In this document: one piece after another, positions 25,451 through 34,000 of the stretch
Numbering within the stretch: position 1 is the stretch's first letter
Layout of the letters: each line of letters begins with the position of its first letter
NCBI RefSeq assembly: GCF_024622195.1
Contig: NZ_JANKBI010000017.1
Coordinates: 62,001-126,000, forward strand
Direction of reading: 5' to 3'
Source: Murimonas intestini
GTDB lineage: Bacteria; Bacillota; Clostridia; Lachnospirales; Lachnospiraceae
Length of the DNA stretch: 64,000 nucleotides
Made by a program: the position numbers and the translations under genes
The notes under the pieces: generated by a model
Told to the model about the DNA's origin: nothing
What the model saw: only the letters and a program-made list of their open reading frames with translations
Database searches by the model: none

Positions 25451-26838
25451 CCATTTCTACCTCCAGCTTCTTTATCTTTTTTATAACGCCTGCACGCTTC
25501 CACAAAACGTCCGGCCGCTTCCGGGTTTGAGTAATAGTACAAATGAGGAAAACCAGCTATCAGGCTGCTTCCTCCCTGGATGCACCTCCAGCTGCGGTCC
25601 TGCAGGGGTTTTTTAGCCAGGAATGCGTCACCGCAGGCAGTACTGTCAAAATAATGGAACTCATGGGCTTTTATAGTTCCCACATCCATCCCCAGCATCT
25701 GGGAGTTCATTGGAGAAAGCTCTATATAACCGAATCTTCCAAGCTTATCAGTCCTGTACGCCTTCCCCCTGACAACGCCTGCCATGGGATATTCATTTCC
25801 GTCCATATCCTCCATTATATCATGAAGATACATAAATCCCCCGCATTCTGCCATACACGGCATTCCTGCTGCTGCAGCGTCCCTGATTCTCTCACGCATA
25901 GCTGTATTAGCGCTTAGTTTTCCTGCAAACAGTTCAGGGTAGCCCCCATACAGAATAAGGCCGCTGATGCCCTCAGGCAGTCTCTCATCATAAAGAGGAG
26001 AGAATTCCGCCAGTTCAGCTCCCAGCTCTTTTAAAAGCTCCAGATTATCCTCGTACATGAAGCAGAATGCCTCATCTCTCGCCACGCCTATGCGCGTTCC
26101 GTCCCTTTTTCCCATCCAGGTTTTTTCTATATGAGATGAAATCGGGACTGTACTCCCTGCCAGCTCTATCAGGCCGTCTATATCCAGTGTCTTCTCCAGC
26201 TGCACTGCAAGCCCATCCAGTTTTCTGCCCAGGTCTGCCACCTCATCCGGCATCACAAGGCCTAAGTGCCGGCTCTCCAGCGTAAAATCCGTCAGCTTTT
26301 CCACATACCCGTAAACCTTGATGCCAAGTTCCTCTTCTATGAGTTTCCTGATCCTGGGATACAGCATGCCTGACATCCTGTTGAGGATGACTCCCTTTAT
26401 CAGACTGTCCTCCCTGTAAGTGAGAAACCCTTTTACCACAGCCAGAATTGAGACGCTGGAACCTCTTGCATCCACCAGAAGGACAGAGGGTGTCCTGGTA
26501 GCCCTTGACAGGTCATAGGCGCTTGCAGTAACTGACACGCCGCCCAGCCCGTCATAATACCCCATAACCCCTTCCATAACAGAGATATCAGCTCCTTCGG
26601 AGTTCTTTAGAAAAAGATACTTTGTCATTTCTTCATCTGTAAAAAAAGTGTCCAGATTCCTGGAATGTGTTCCCAGCACCTTTGTGTGGAACATGGGATC
26701 TATGTAATCAGGCCCGCATTTAAATGAGGCCGGAACAAGCCCCCTCCTCTGCAGAGCCCTTAAAAGCCCGCAGGTGACCATCGTCTTCCCGCTGCCGCTG
26801 GCCGGTGCCGCTATGAGTATCCTGGGGTTATTCATCAT
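25447..26838 (-). CDS. cbiA: Cobyrinate a,c-diamide synthase
   Basis: The enzyme uses ATP and glutamine to amidate the a and c side chains of cobyrinate. About 463 residues. The P-loop APASGSGKTMV is at the N-terminus, SFKCGPDYIDPMFH follows, and the glutaminase nucleophile lies in GMPCMAECGGFMYL. AGGAGG lies five bases before the first and eight bases before the second of two adjacent ATGs, so the start could be 26838 or 26835. The gene overlaps the end of the upstream fusion by 8-11 nt. Confidence 0.95.
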   Translation of the reverse strand: MMNNPRILIAAPASGSGKTMVTCGLLRALQRRGLVPASFKCGPDYIDPMFHTKVLGTHSRNLDTFFTDEEMTKYLFLKNSEGADISVMEGVMGYYDGLGGVSVTASAYDLSRATRTPSVLLVDARGSSVSILAVVKGFLTYREDSLIKGVILNRMSGMLYPRIRKLIEEELGIKVYGYVEKLTDFTLESRHLGLVMPDEVADLGRKLDGLAVQLEKTLDIDGLIELAGSTVPISSHIEKTWMGKRDGTRIGVARDEAFCFMYEDNLELLKELGAELAEFSPLYDERLPEGISGLILYGGYPELFAGKLSANTAMRERIRDAAAAGMPCMAECGGFMYLHDIMEDMDGNEYPMAGVVRGKAYRTDKLGRFGYIELSPMNSQMLGMDVGTIKAHEFHYFDSTACGDAFLAKKPLQDRSWRCIQGGSSLIAGFPHLYYYSNPEAAGRFVEACRRYKKDKEAGGRNG

Positions 26839-28984
26839 CCCCACCTCCTGTAAAGGAAATCACATATACTGGATTCTGTCCCATCATCATATGATAAGGC
26901 CCCGCTTCCTTTGACCTTGCCGATGACACGCTCACGATATCCACATCAGCCGCCTTCATTTCCTTTATGCAGGAGAGGGCTTCAGCCACCGTTTCCAGTA
27001 CAATAGCATTTATAACGATCCTGGCCTTAGGATTCTTCTTAAAAATACAGGCCAGTATCTCTTTCAGATTCCCTGAGGAGCCTCCTATAAAAGCATGTGT
27101 GGGAGCCGGAAGTTCCTCCATTGCATCCGGCGCCAGCCCCCGCACAACAGTAATATGCTGCACCTTGAATTTATGCTTATTTTCTTCAATCAGGTCAGCT
27201 GCCTCTTCTTTCTTCTCAATGGCGTACACATGGCCTTCCTCCGCCTGCAATGCCATTTCCACAGAGACAGATCCCGTGCCGGCCCCCACATCATAGATCA
27301 CAGAGTCAGAAGTCAGCTTAAGCTTAGACAGGGAAACGCTCCTGATCTCTTCCTTCGTCATGGGAACCCTGGCCCTTATAAATTCTTCATCGGGGATACC
27401 ATGGGTCCTGGTAGAATCTGCATCCTGATTCTGAATGAGCATAACGCACAGGGGAGCAAACCCGGCCGCGGACATTTCTGCCGCTGTGCCTGTGACTATC
27501 CGCTCATTCTCATAAGAGAGCTCTTCCCCGACTGTCACTGTCACATCTCCCATATGATACTCACAGAGATCCCTGCAGATCTGCGCCGCCCTTCCCCTCT
27601 CTCCCACAAGAGCAAACACCTTGGGATTTCTGGCCACTGCTGAGATAATATTGGAAGATCTTCCGTGGAGGCTCACCAGCCTGGCATCCTCCCAGGAGGT
27701 ATGCAGCTTTCCGCACAGGTATACTGCTGAAGAAATGCCGCAATATACATTTATTTCATCCCCGTCAAAAAGCTCATATAATTTCTTTGCACCGCTGTAA
27801 AAGCCCACGTCCCCTGAGAGCAGGACCGCCAGATGGTCATATTCAGGGTGTGACGTTACAAATTCATATATTTCTTCTGCCTTGTAGCTTTTAAAGGAGG
27901 GTTTATTAAATCCTGCTTTTTGTGCTGCCTCAAGCATTCTCTCCGCCCCTATGAGAAGCTGTGCCTTTTCGCATGCCCTTCTTGCTTCCACAGTCATATT
28001 TTCCGGATTTCCCATGCCGATCCCGACCATATCAATTCTTCGCTTCACGCTTATATGCAGTCTGGCACACAGCATAGCCTTTACCTCTTCCAGACTCTTG
28101 CCCCTCTCCCTGCCCGGCCTTCCTATCACGACCGGGTGGACTCCCGTCCTTCGGGCTGCCTGTATCTTCTCTAAAAATCCCCCGTTAGCGCCTGACTCCT
28201 TTGTGACCATATATCTGGCATCTGTCTGGCGCAGCATGGCGGCGTTTATCTCTTCTGAGAAAGGGCCCTGCATGCAGATGAGATGGCTTCCTGAAAATCC
28301 CAGGCGCACAGCCTCATCCATACTTGCCTGCACTGACAGTATCCTGGCATATACCCGGCTCTCATATCCCGTAAGCGCAGTATACTTTGAAAGCTCCTTA
28401 CTTCCCGTAGTGACAAACACATTGCCTGTCGTCCCTTCCAGATATCTGACAGCTTCCTCTGCTGATTCCACCCAGGTACATCCATCAAGTTCCTCTCCTG
28501 CCGCAGTATCCCCCTCTGCCATATCCCCTGCGCCATCTTCGCGCAGGCAGGCTTTATCCGTTTCAGGGCCGGCGGCCTCCAAAGCTAAGGACTTTCTGAG
28601 CAGCCTCACATATTCAGTCCCTGTCTTGGCGCACGCCTTACTAATGTTTTCCGATACCAGGACAGCATAGGGATGTGTGGCATCAACTACTATTTCCGGC
28701 TTCTCTTCTTCTATCAGCGCATACATCTGTGCCGCATCAAGCCTGCCCGCAGATACCATAAAATCACTATCAGCTCTGCCGCGGCAGGCACTTCTTTCGG
28801 CAGGGCTGCCATCAGCTTTACTCCCCGGCACATCTGCCCCATTCCCTGGGGCTATCAGCAGCTGTTCCCCGTACTCTGTCGCTGTAAGGACATGGGCGTC
28901 TATCTGCTGGCGCCTGAGATATTCCGCCAGCTCCCGCCCTTCTGTAGTCCCGGCAAAGACCAGAATGCCTTTATTCTCTGCCAT
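26828..28984 (-). CDS. CobK-CbiE-CbiT triple fusion (precorrin-6A reductase and precorrin-6B methyltransferases)
   Basis: One 718-residue protein carries three corrin-ring activities. Residues 5 to about 312 are the CobK/CbiJ reductase (ILVFAGTTEGRELAEYL, VVDATHPYA). From residue 316 comes CbiE, the C5 methyltransferase (DMVGIGMGNPENMT, LLSGDVGFYSGAKKL). From about residue 530 comes CbiT, the C15 methyltransferase and decarboxylase (VIYDVGAGTGSVSVEMAL, FIGGSSGNLKEIL). The CobK part is longer than the usual 250 residues because of two polar Gly/Ala/Glu-rich inserts near residues 47-76 and 136-169. CbiET fusions are common; adding CobK is rarer. It lies in the expected place in the operon. Confidence 0.93.
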   Translation of the reverse strand: MAENKGILVFAGTTEGRELAEYLRRQQIDAHVLTATEYGEQLLIAPGNGADVPGSKADGSPAERSACRGRADSDFMVSAGRLDAAQMYALIEEEKPEIVVDATHPYAVLVSENISKACAKTGTEYVRLLRKSLALEAAGPETDKACLREDGAGDMAEGDTAAGEELDGCTWVESAEEAVRYLEGTTGNVFVTTGSKELSKYTALTGYESRVYARILSVQASMDEAVRLGFSGSHLICMQGPFSEEINAAMLRQTDARYMVTKESGANGGFLEKIQAARRTGVHPVVIGRPGRERGKSLEEVKAMLCARLHISVKRRIDMVGIGMGNPENMTVEARRACEKAQLLIGAERMLEAAQKAGFNKPSFKSYKAEEIYEFVTSHPEYDHLAVLLSGDVGFYSGAKKLYELFDGDEINVYCGISSAVYLCGKLHTSWEDARLVSLHGRSSNIISAVARNPKVFALVGERGRAAQICRDLCEYHMGDVTVTVGEELSYENERIVTGTAAEMSAAGFAPLCVMLIQNQDADSTRTHGIPDEEFIRARVPMTKEEIRSVSLSKLKLTSDSVIYDVGAGTGSVSVEMALQAEEGHVYAIEKKEEAADLIEENKHKFKVQHITVVRGLAPDAMEELPAPTHAFIGGSSGNLKEILACIFKKNPKARIVINAIVLETVAEALSCIKEMKAADVDIVSVSSARSKEAGPYHMMMGQNPVYVISFTGGGDDE

Positions 28985-29708
28985 GCCTGTATCCCCTCGG
29001 TGTCACCATTCTGCCGTCTATCTCTTTTGTCTGGGAATTTCCGATAAAGACAGTAGTAAACATATCTACCTGCGTATCGCGCAGCTCCTTCAGGCTCATG
29101 ACCTTCATGCCTTCACCGTCACGCCCTATATTCCAGGCTATCCCGCATACCGTTTCCGGGGACTTGTACTGCATCATAAGATCACATGCCTTCTGCAGAT
29201 AATCATGCCGTTTTCTGCTGGAAGGATTGTACAGACAGATGGCAAAATCTGCTTCTGACGCGCAGAGAAGCCTTTTCTCAATCTTCTCCCAGGGAGTCAG
29301 CAGGTCGCTCAGGCTGATCAGGGCAAAATCATGGATCAGCGGCGCCCCAAGCACTGCAGCCCCTCCTGTGGCGGCCGTCACACCAGGTATGATCTCCACC
29401 TCACAATCGGGATAATCTGCCCCGATCTCCAGCATCAGGCCTGACATGCCGTACACACCTGCATCACCGCTGCATATCATAGCCACTGTTTTTCCCTTCA
29501 CAGCTTCCTCAAAAGCCAGGACGCATCTGTCCACCTCTTTTGTCATGGGAGTTGTGAGAAATTCTTTTCCCGCAAAATGCTCTTTCACAAGATCCACGTA
29601 TACTGTGTATCCTATAATGGTATCGCAGGAATTCAGGGCATTTGCCGCCCTCATTGTCATCTGCTCATATTCTCCCGGTCCTATTCCGACTACATATATT
29701 TTATTCAA
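28971..29708 (-). CDS. cbiH: Cobalt-precorrin-3 C17-methyltransferase
   Basis: A SAM-dependent tetrapyrrole methyltransferase that methylates C17 and helps contract the ring. It has 245 residues if translation starts at the TTG at 29708 (MNKIYVVGIGPGEYEQMT), which has GGAG nine bases upstream. GTG at 29717 is an alternative but overlaps the ribosome binding site. The SAM-binding segment CSGDAGVYGMSGLMLE and GVTAATGGAAVLGAPL are typical. It overlaps cbiG upstream and the CobK fusion downstream by a few codons. Confidence 0.93.
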   Translation of the reverse strand: MNKIYVVGIGPGEYEQMTMRAANALNSCDTIIGYTVYVDLVKEHFAGKEFLTTPMTKEVDRCVLAFEEAVKGKTVAMICSGDAGVYGMSGLMLEIGADYPDCEVEIIPGVTAATGGAAVLGAPLIHDFALISLSDLLTPWEKIEKRLLCASEADFAICLYNPSSRKRHDYLQKACDLMMQYKSPETVCGIAWNIGRDGEGMKVMSLKELRDTQVDMFTTVFIGNSQTKEIDGRMVTPRGYRHGRE

Positions 29709-30759
29709 AGTCAACACTCCATTCTTTTACGGCCAGCGCTACAGTAACGCCGTCCCCGGATTTTTTCTTATTTACCAGCTTTCCCATCCCGCTTCCAAGG
29801 AGGGCGCTTCTCTCACATACATTCCCCACGCCCGTCACAGAGCGCACAAATTCAGATTCTTCAAATTCTCCAGGAACAGCCTCCAGCTCTTCCTTTGTAT
29901 ACGTCTTAAAAGGAATCCCATACTTTTCACTGAACATGATCATTCCTTTTTCATCCGTTTTCAGATCTATGCTCGCCAGACTCTCGAGACAATGAATGGA
30001 AAGCCCATTCTCTTCAAGAACTTCCAGAACCTTTTTTTCAATCACATCAGCGCCTGTCCCTCTTCTGCATCCTACCCCCGCCGTGACTATCCCGGGGATC
30101 AGATGAAGCGTCTGCTTAAAGGGACATTTTTTCTCATCAAGGGTGACACAGATCCCGTTGGTACCCTCAAATACTTCATTTTCTCCCACAGGGCACAGTT
30201 CCCGGGGAATATCTGAGGCTGCAGGAAAATCACTGTAAAACCCGATTTTCTTCTCATCCAGCACGTCCGCTGATATCTCTTTTGCAAGTCTCATACTGCC
30301 TATGTAAAGCCTGTTCTTTTTAGCAAAGATATCTACTGCAAATCTGCCGTTCACATCAGTAGCTGTGGTGATGACAGGGACAGCTCCTGTGAGGTTCGAC
30401 AATATCCCTGCAAGCTCGTTGGCTCCTCCAAGATGACCTGACAGCAGCGGGATTACAAACATTCCTTTTTCATCCATAACTACTACTGCCGGATCTTCTC
30501 TCTTGTCCTTCACATAAGGGGCGATGGCGCGGACAGCGATCCCTGCGGCGCCGATAAAAAGGATGCCGTCGGCCTCCCTGAACATACGCCCTGCCCACTC
30601 TCTTAAGCCTTCCTCCAGCGGTGTGACGCCGCAGGCTGCAGCATATTTTTTCATTCCCCATGCCTCACAGACAAAGCCTGCTAAAGACAATGCCCGGGCG
30701 ATCTGGCCAGCCAGACGGCCTCCCTTCTCTGTAAAGCTGATAACAGCCAGATTTTTCAT
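29701..30759 (-). CDS. cbiG: Cobalt-precorrin-5A hydrolase
   Basis: CbiG opens the delta-lactone of cobalt-precorrin-5A and releases acetaldehyde in the anaerobic route. The 352-residue protein has the N-terminal domain (LAVISFTEKGGRLAGQIA, GILFIGAAGIAVRAIAPYV), a middle region LLSGHLGGANELA, and the C-terminal domain IVTAGVGCRRGTGADVIE. Its presence, together with CbiD and CbiK, marks the oxygen-independent pathway. It overlaps the cbiF stop by 4 nt. Confidence 0.95.
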   Translation of the reverse strand: MKNLAVISFTEKGGRLAGQIARALSLAGFVCEAWGMKKYAAACGVTPLEEGLREWAGRMFREADGILFIGAAGIAVRAIAPYVKDKREDPAVVVMDEKGMFVIPLLSGHLGGANELAGILSNLTGAVPVITTATDVNGRFAVDIFAKKNRLYIGSMRLAKEISADVLDEKKIGFYSDFPAASDIPRELCPVGENEVFEGTNGICVTLDEKKCPFKQTLHLIPGIVTAGVGCRRGTGADVIEKKVLEVLEENGLSIHCLESLASIDLKTDEKGMIMFSEKYGIPFKTYTKEELEAVPGEFEESEFVRSVTGVGNVCERSALLGSGMGKLVNKKKSGDGVTVALAVKEWSVDFE

Positions 30760-31547
30760 CTCGCCTCAGTCCTCTCAAAACCGGCACTATTCACGCTGGC
30801 TTCCCTGAACTCCGTAGTAAATGCAGGATTGTACAGTTCTGAACGGTTATAATGGCTGTGGCTCACCACATCCCCCACGATCATAAGCGCTGTTTTTGTT
30901 ATATTATTCTTTCTGGCGGTCTCTGCAAGAGTTCCCACAGTGCACACAAATGCCTTCTCGTCTTCCCAGGTAGCCTTATATACAACAGCCGCCGGAGTAT
31001 CTGCCGTGTATCCTCCTTCAATCAGCCTTTCAGAAAGCTTTTCCAGCATGCCTGTGCTCAGGAAAATAACCATTGTGGCGTGATGTGCTGCAAAAGATGC
31101 TATCTCTTCCTTCTCAGGCACAGGAGTCCTCCCTGCCATCCTGGTGATGATCACACTCTGGGACACATCCGGGAGCGTATATTCCAGATTCAATGCCGAA
31201 GCTGCGCCGCAGAAGGAGCTTACCCCCGGGCAGTAGTCGTATTCTATTCCTCTCTCATCCAGAACATCCATCTGTTCACGAATAGCCCCATACAGGCATG
31301 GATCCCCTGTATGCAGGCGGACAGTCATTTTATTTTCCTCTTCTGCCCTGAAAATCTCTTCCAGCACCTCTTCCAGCGTCATCTTTGCACTGTTGTAAAC
31401 CTGGCAGCCTTCTTTTTTATAATCCAGAAGCTGGGGATTCACTAAAGAACCGGCATATATGATCACATCCGCCTCTTTAAGCAGATTCATCCCTCTCACT
31501 GTAATTAAATCGGGCGCTCCTGATCCGGCCCCTACAAAATGTACCAT
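30756..31547 (-). CDS. cbiF: Cobalt-precorrin-4 C11-methyltransferase
   Basis: A 263-residue SAM-dependent methyltransferase. It starts MVHFVGAGSGAPDLITVRG, has VRLHTGDPCLYGAIREQMD, and PGVSSFCGAASALNLEYTLP, all characteristic of CbiF/CobM. It begins one base after the cbiL stop and overlaps cbiG by 4 nt, so the three are translated together. Confidence 0.96.
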   Translation of the reverse strand: MVHFVGAGSGAPDLITVRGMNLLKEADVIIYAGSLVNPQLLDYKKEGCQVYNSAKMTLEEVLEEIFRAEEENKMTVRLHTGDPCLYGAIREQMDVLDERGIEYDYCPGVSSFCGAASALNLEYTLPDVSQSVIITRMAGRTPVPEKEEIASFAAHHATMVIFLSTGMLEKLSERLIEGGYTADTPAAVVYKATWEDEKAFVCTVGTLAETARKNNITKTALMIVGDVVSHSHYNRSELYNPAFTTEFREASVNSAGFERTEAR

Positions 31548-31548
31548 T

Positions 31549-32250
31549 TTATTTTTCTCCTTTATCTGAATTCTCTTTTACTATAATGAGTGAATAATAG
31601 CCCGCACTCTCAGGTATCTCTTCTGCGCTTCTGTACACCTTTTCATTTTCCATGCCGCAGTTCTCCACCATGACAACGCTGGCGTCCAGCTCCTTTAACT
31701 GCTCCTTTACTTTTCCCATCTGGCGTCCCGCCTTCATGAGTACTTTTGTTCCCGGCAGCTTCAGGGCTTCTTCCACCTGGTAGGAGGCAGGGATTACATG
31801 GAGAGGTTCAGCTTTTTCCACAAGCCCCATATTCATTCTGGCTGCGGCAGCGCAGAATGAGGTAATGCCGCTGACGATCTCTGTCTCATATCCTGCATCT
31901 GCCACACGTTTATGTACATATAGATATGTAGAGTATACAGTCGGGTCACCCAGTGTCAGAAATACTACATTCTTTCCCATATCCAGATACTCTCTCACCT
32001 TTTTTGCCGCCTTCTCATGATTCTCTTCCAGCACCCCGGGGTCTTTCGTCATTGGCATCGGAACGGCCAGCAGCTCTTTTTCCCTAAGCTGGGGCACTGC
32101 CTGTACGGCAATCTTGTAGGCCACTGTCTCTTCCGCCTCTTCTCCCGGCACTGCAATTACTTCATTCTCACTGATCAGGCGCACTGCTTTTAACGTGAGC
32201 AGTTCAGGATCCCCCGGCCCGATTCCTAATCCATATAATATCCCTTTCAT
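31549..32250 (-). CDS. cbiL: Cobalt-precorrin-2 C20-methyltransferase
   Basis: A 233-residue SAM-dependent methyltransferase that methylates C20 of cobalt-precorrin-2, the product of the CbiK chelatase. The N-terminal GILYGLGIGPGDPELLTLKA and VVFLTLGDPTVYSTYLYVH are diagnostic, as is EIVSGITSFCAAAARMN. The ATG has GGAGAAA upstream. It follows cbiD by 24 bp. Confidence 0.95.
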   Translation of the reverse strand: MKGILYGLGIGPGDPELLTLKAVRLISENEVIAVPGEEAEETVAYKIAVQAVPQLREKELLAVPMPMTKDPGVLEENHEKAAKKVREYLDMGKNVVFLTLGDPTVYSTYLYVHKRVADAGYETEIVSGITSFCAAAARMNMGLVEKAEPLHVIPASYQVEEALKLPGTKVLMKAGRQMGKVKEQLKELDASVVMVENCGMENEKVYRSAEEIPESAGYYSLIIVKENSDKGEK

Positions 32251-32274
32251 GTAATTTCTCCTTTATCCTTAATT

Positions 32275-33432
32275 TTATATACTGCGCTTCTCAAAATGCC
32301 TGATCAGTTCTTCCGCCCCTTCTGTCTCTCCCAGATATCCATGCTGGTTGGAAAACAAAATGGCTTCTGTCTGCAGCGCACCCTGGCAGCGGTGCTGAAG
32401 GTAATATCTCACCCTCTTCGTTATCTCCGCCATGGCGGATTCTATAAGGCCTTCCCTCTTCAGAATACCCACCGCCTCCTCTGTGGTGATGGTACCAAGT
32501 ATCTCCCTGACCGTCTCAATCCCGGCCCCTGCCCTGGCTGCCGCTGCCGCCATCAGCTCAGCCCTGGAATCAGCGCATCTGGAATGAGTATTCATGATTC
32601 CTCCCGCCACTTTAATAAACTTACCTATATGGGCCACGATCAGGATTCCCTTTATTCCCAGCTCAACCGCCATATCCAGGGTCTCCCCCACGTAATTGCT
32701 GCATTTCATGGAATTCTCCACATCCAGGACCATATTCTGACGTATAAAATCCGCCCCGTAATTTCCCGGGGTGATCAGAAGATATTCTGCCCCATTGGCT
32801 TTCTTCATCTCCATCTCCAGCCGGATGCTGGCGATCAGGGCTGCCTCGCTCATGGGAACTACAATGCCGCTTGTCCCCAGTATGGATATCCCTCCCTCAA
32901 TGCCGAGCCTGGGGTTAAATGTCTTCCTGGCTGTCTCTTCGCCGCCCGGGACAAATATCTCTACCCTCAGGCCGCCTCTGTATTCCTGCTCTTCGCAGAC
33001 ATCAGCCACCTCTTTTTCTATCATCTGCCTGGGCACTCTGTTAATGGCAGCGGCTCCCACGGGCTGTTCCAGTCCCGGCTTAGTCACCCTGCCCACGCCC
33101 AGCCCTCCGTCCAGGACGATCTTATCTCCGTCCCGGAGACTCACCTTCGCATGGATATACAGCCCGTGTGTGGCATCCGGGTCATCTCCGCCGTCCTTCC
33201 TGACTGCGCATGAGACACTGCCCTCTTCTCTGCATATCTTCTCCACTGCCAGGTGCAGCATGATTCCCCTGGGGGTGGGCAGGTCAACTGTTCTGACCTC
33301 CCTGTCCAGGAACAGCATCATTGCCGCCGCCTTAGCCGCCGCGGCAGCACAGGAGCCTGTGGTGTAGCCATAGCGGAGCTTTTTATTGTCCTTTATCACA
33401 TACATTCCTTCAAGGCCGTTTTTATATTCCAA
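32275..33432 (-). CDS. cbiD: Cobalt-precorrin-5B C1-methyltransferase
   Basis: CbiD methylates C1 in the anaerobic corrin pathway. The protein has 385 residues from a TTG at 33432, chosen because GGGAGG lies exactly seven bases upstream; an internal ATG (33405) has no proper spacing and an upstream frame runs through the leader hairpin. Family signatures are LRYGYTTGSCAAAAAKAA, GGDDPDATHG and GTSGIVVPMSEAALIASI. It is the first gene of the long corrinoid operon, behind a consensus promoter and a second cobalamin riboswitch. Confidence 0.92.
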   Translation of the reverse strand: MEYKNGLEGMYVIKDNKKLRYGYTTGSCAAAAAKAAAMMLFLDREVRTVDLPTPRGIMLHLAVEKICREEGSVSCAVRKDGGDDPDATHGLYIHAKVSLRDGDKIVLDGGLGVGRVTKPGLEQPVGAAAINRVPRQMIEKEVADVCEEQEYRGGLRVEIFVPGGEETARKTFNPRLGIEGGISILGTSGIVVPMSEAALIASIRLEMEMKKANGAEYLLITPGNYGADFIRQNMVLDVENSMKCSNYVGETLDMAVELGIKGILIVAHIGKFIKVAGGIMNTHSRCADSRAELMAAAAARAGAGIETVREILGTITTEEAVGILKREGLIESAMAEITKRVRYYLQHRCQGALQTEAILFSNQHGYLGETEGAEELIRHFEKRSI

Positions 33433-33454
33433 TGCTTTTCCTCCCAAAACACGA

Positions 33455-33499
33455 CCGCCCCCAAACCTGCCATTGCGAGCAACGCAGCCTTGAGGGCGG
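33455..33499 (-). promoter_or_regulatory. Long GC-rich hairpin between riboswitch and cbiD start
   Basis: CCGCCC and GGGCGG close a long imperfect stem with inner pairs such as GTTGC/GCAAT. The hairpin is followed by TCGTGTTTTGGGAGG, so it ends just before the cbiD ribosome binding site. It is probably the expression platform of the riboswitch, either a weak terminator or a structure controlling access to the ribosome binding site. Confidence 0.55.
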
Positions 33500-33544
33500 A
33501 ACATCTCTGTCTTAGCCGGTTGCCGCGGCAAAAAACAGTTTTAA

Positions 33545-33640
33545 GAAATAAGCAGGTATCTGACTTTCACAGTAACGGACTTGTGCAGGATTTTCACCTG
33601 GCTTCCCTTTTATTACGCATAAGCGGAACTTATCTCTACT
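33545..33640 (-). ncRNA. Cobalamin riboswitch (short form) upstream of cbiD
   Basis: The minus strand reads AAAGGGAAGCCAGGTGAAAA, then TCCTGCACAAGTCCGTTACT with GTGAAAGTCAG following, and the B12 box ending GTCAGATACCTGC. Complementary ends (GATAAG and CTTATTTC) can form the closing helix. The aptamer is about 95 nt, shorter than the one before cbiM, as in the Cob-II type. It lies between a perfect promoter and cbiD, so the whole biosynthetic operon should be repressed by its product. Confidence 0.85.
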
Positions 33641-33677
33641 ATTTATATTAATATATGACTCAAAAACATTTAACCTG

Positions 33678-33706
33678 ATTATATAATTTTCATCGTATTA
33701 TGTCAA
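33678..33706 (-). promoter_or_regulatory. Perfect sigma-A promoter of the cbi/cob operon
   Basis: On the minus strand TTGACA (33701-33706) and TATAAT (33678-33683) are both perfect consensus with a 17-base spacer. Transcription should start near 33671, giving a leader of about 240 nt that holds the riboswitch. Confidence 0.9.
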
Positions 33707-33757
33707 TATATAGGAAATAATGTAACTGGGATTTGAGAAAAGACAGGTGTTTAAACT

Positions 33758-33920
33758 GTTACAGTTCAGCCGTCTGCCATTCGGCAGCCGTCTGACCTAT
33801 AACAACGCTCCGCGATGCACACAAAATGCTGTTTACAGCATTTTGGCGCTGCAATTCTCGGGATTTTCGTGCATAATGCATGAAAACACCTCGCGGAACA
33901 GTGAAAGGCTGAACTGTTAC
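33758..33920. repeat. MITE/REP-like palindromic element
   Basis: The ends GTTACAGTTCAGCC and GGCTGAACTGTTAC are inverted with one mismatch. Inside are further nested symmetries: CTCCGCGATG against CCTCGCGGAA, and a perfect AAAATGCT/AGCATTTT hairpin at 33823-33844. The 163-bp element has no coding capacity and sits between the corrinoid promoter and the histidine kinase gene. Confidence 0.65.
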
Positions 33921-34000
33921 TTTCAACTTGCAAATGCCCCTCAATATGATAAAATAAGTAGATAACCTGTATTTTACAGCTGCAAAGGAGTTTTATCTAT

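Noticed and set aside
27951..28670. Plus-strand frame of 239 codons opposite the CobK-CbiE part
   Set aside because: Shadow of a GC-rich coding region, Ser/Pro/Ala-rich without motifs.
32296..33213. Long plus-strand frame of 305 codons opposite cbiD
   Set aside because: It is the complement of a well-conserved cbiD gene and has no ribosome binding site or recognisable composition; it is a shadow.
33758..33920. Insertion sequence
   Set aside because: There are inverted ends but no transposase and no clear target duplication; I kept it as a MITE/REP-like repeat.
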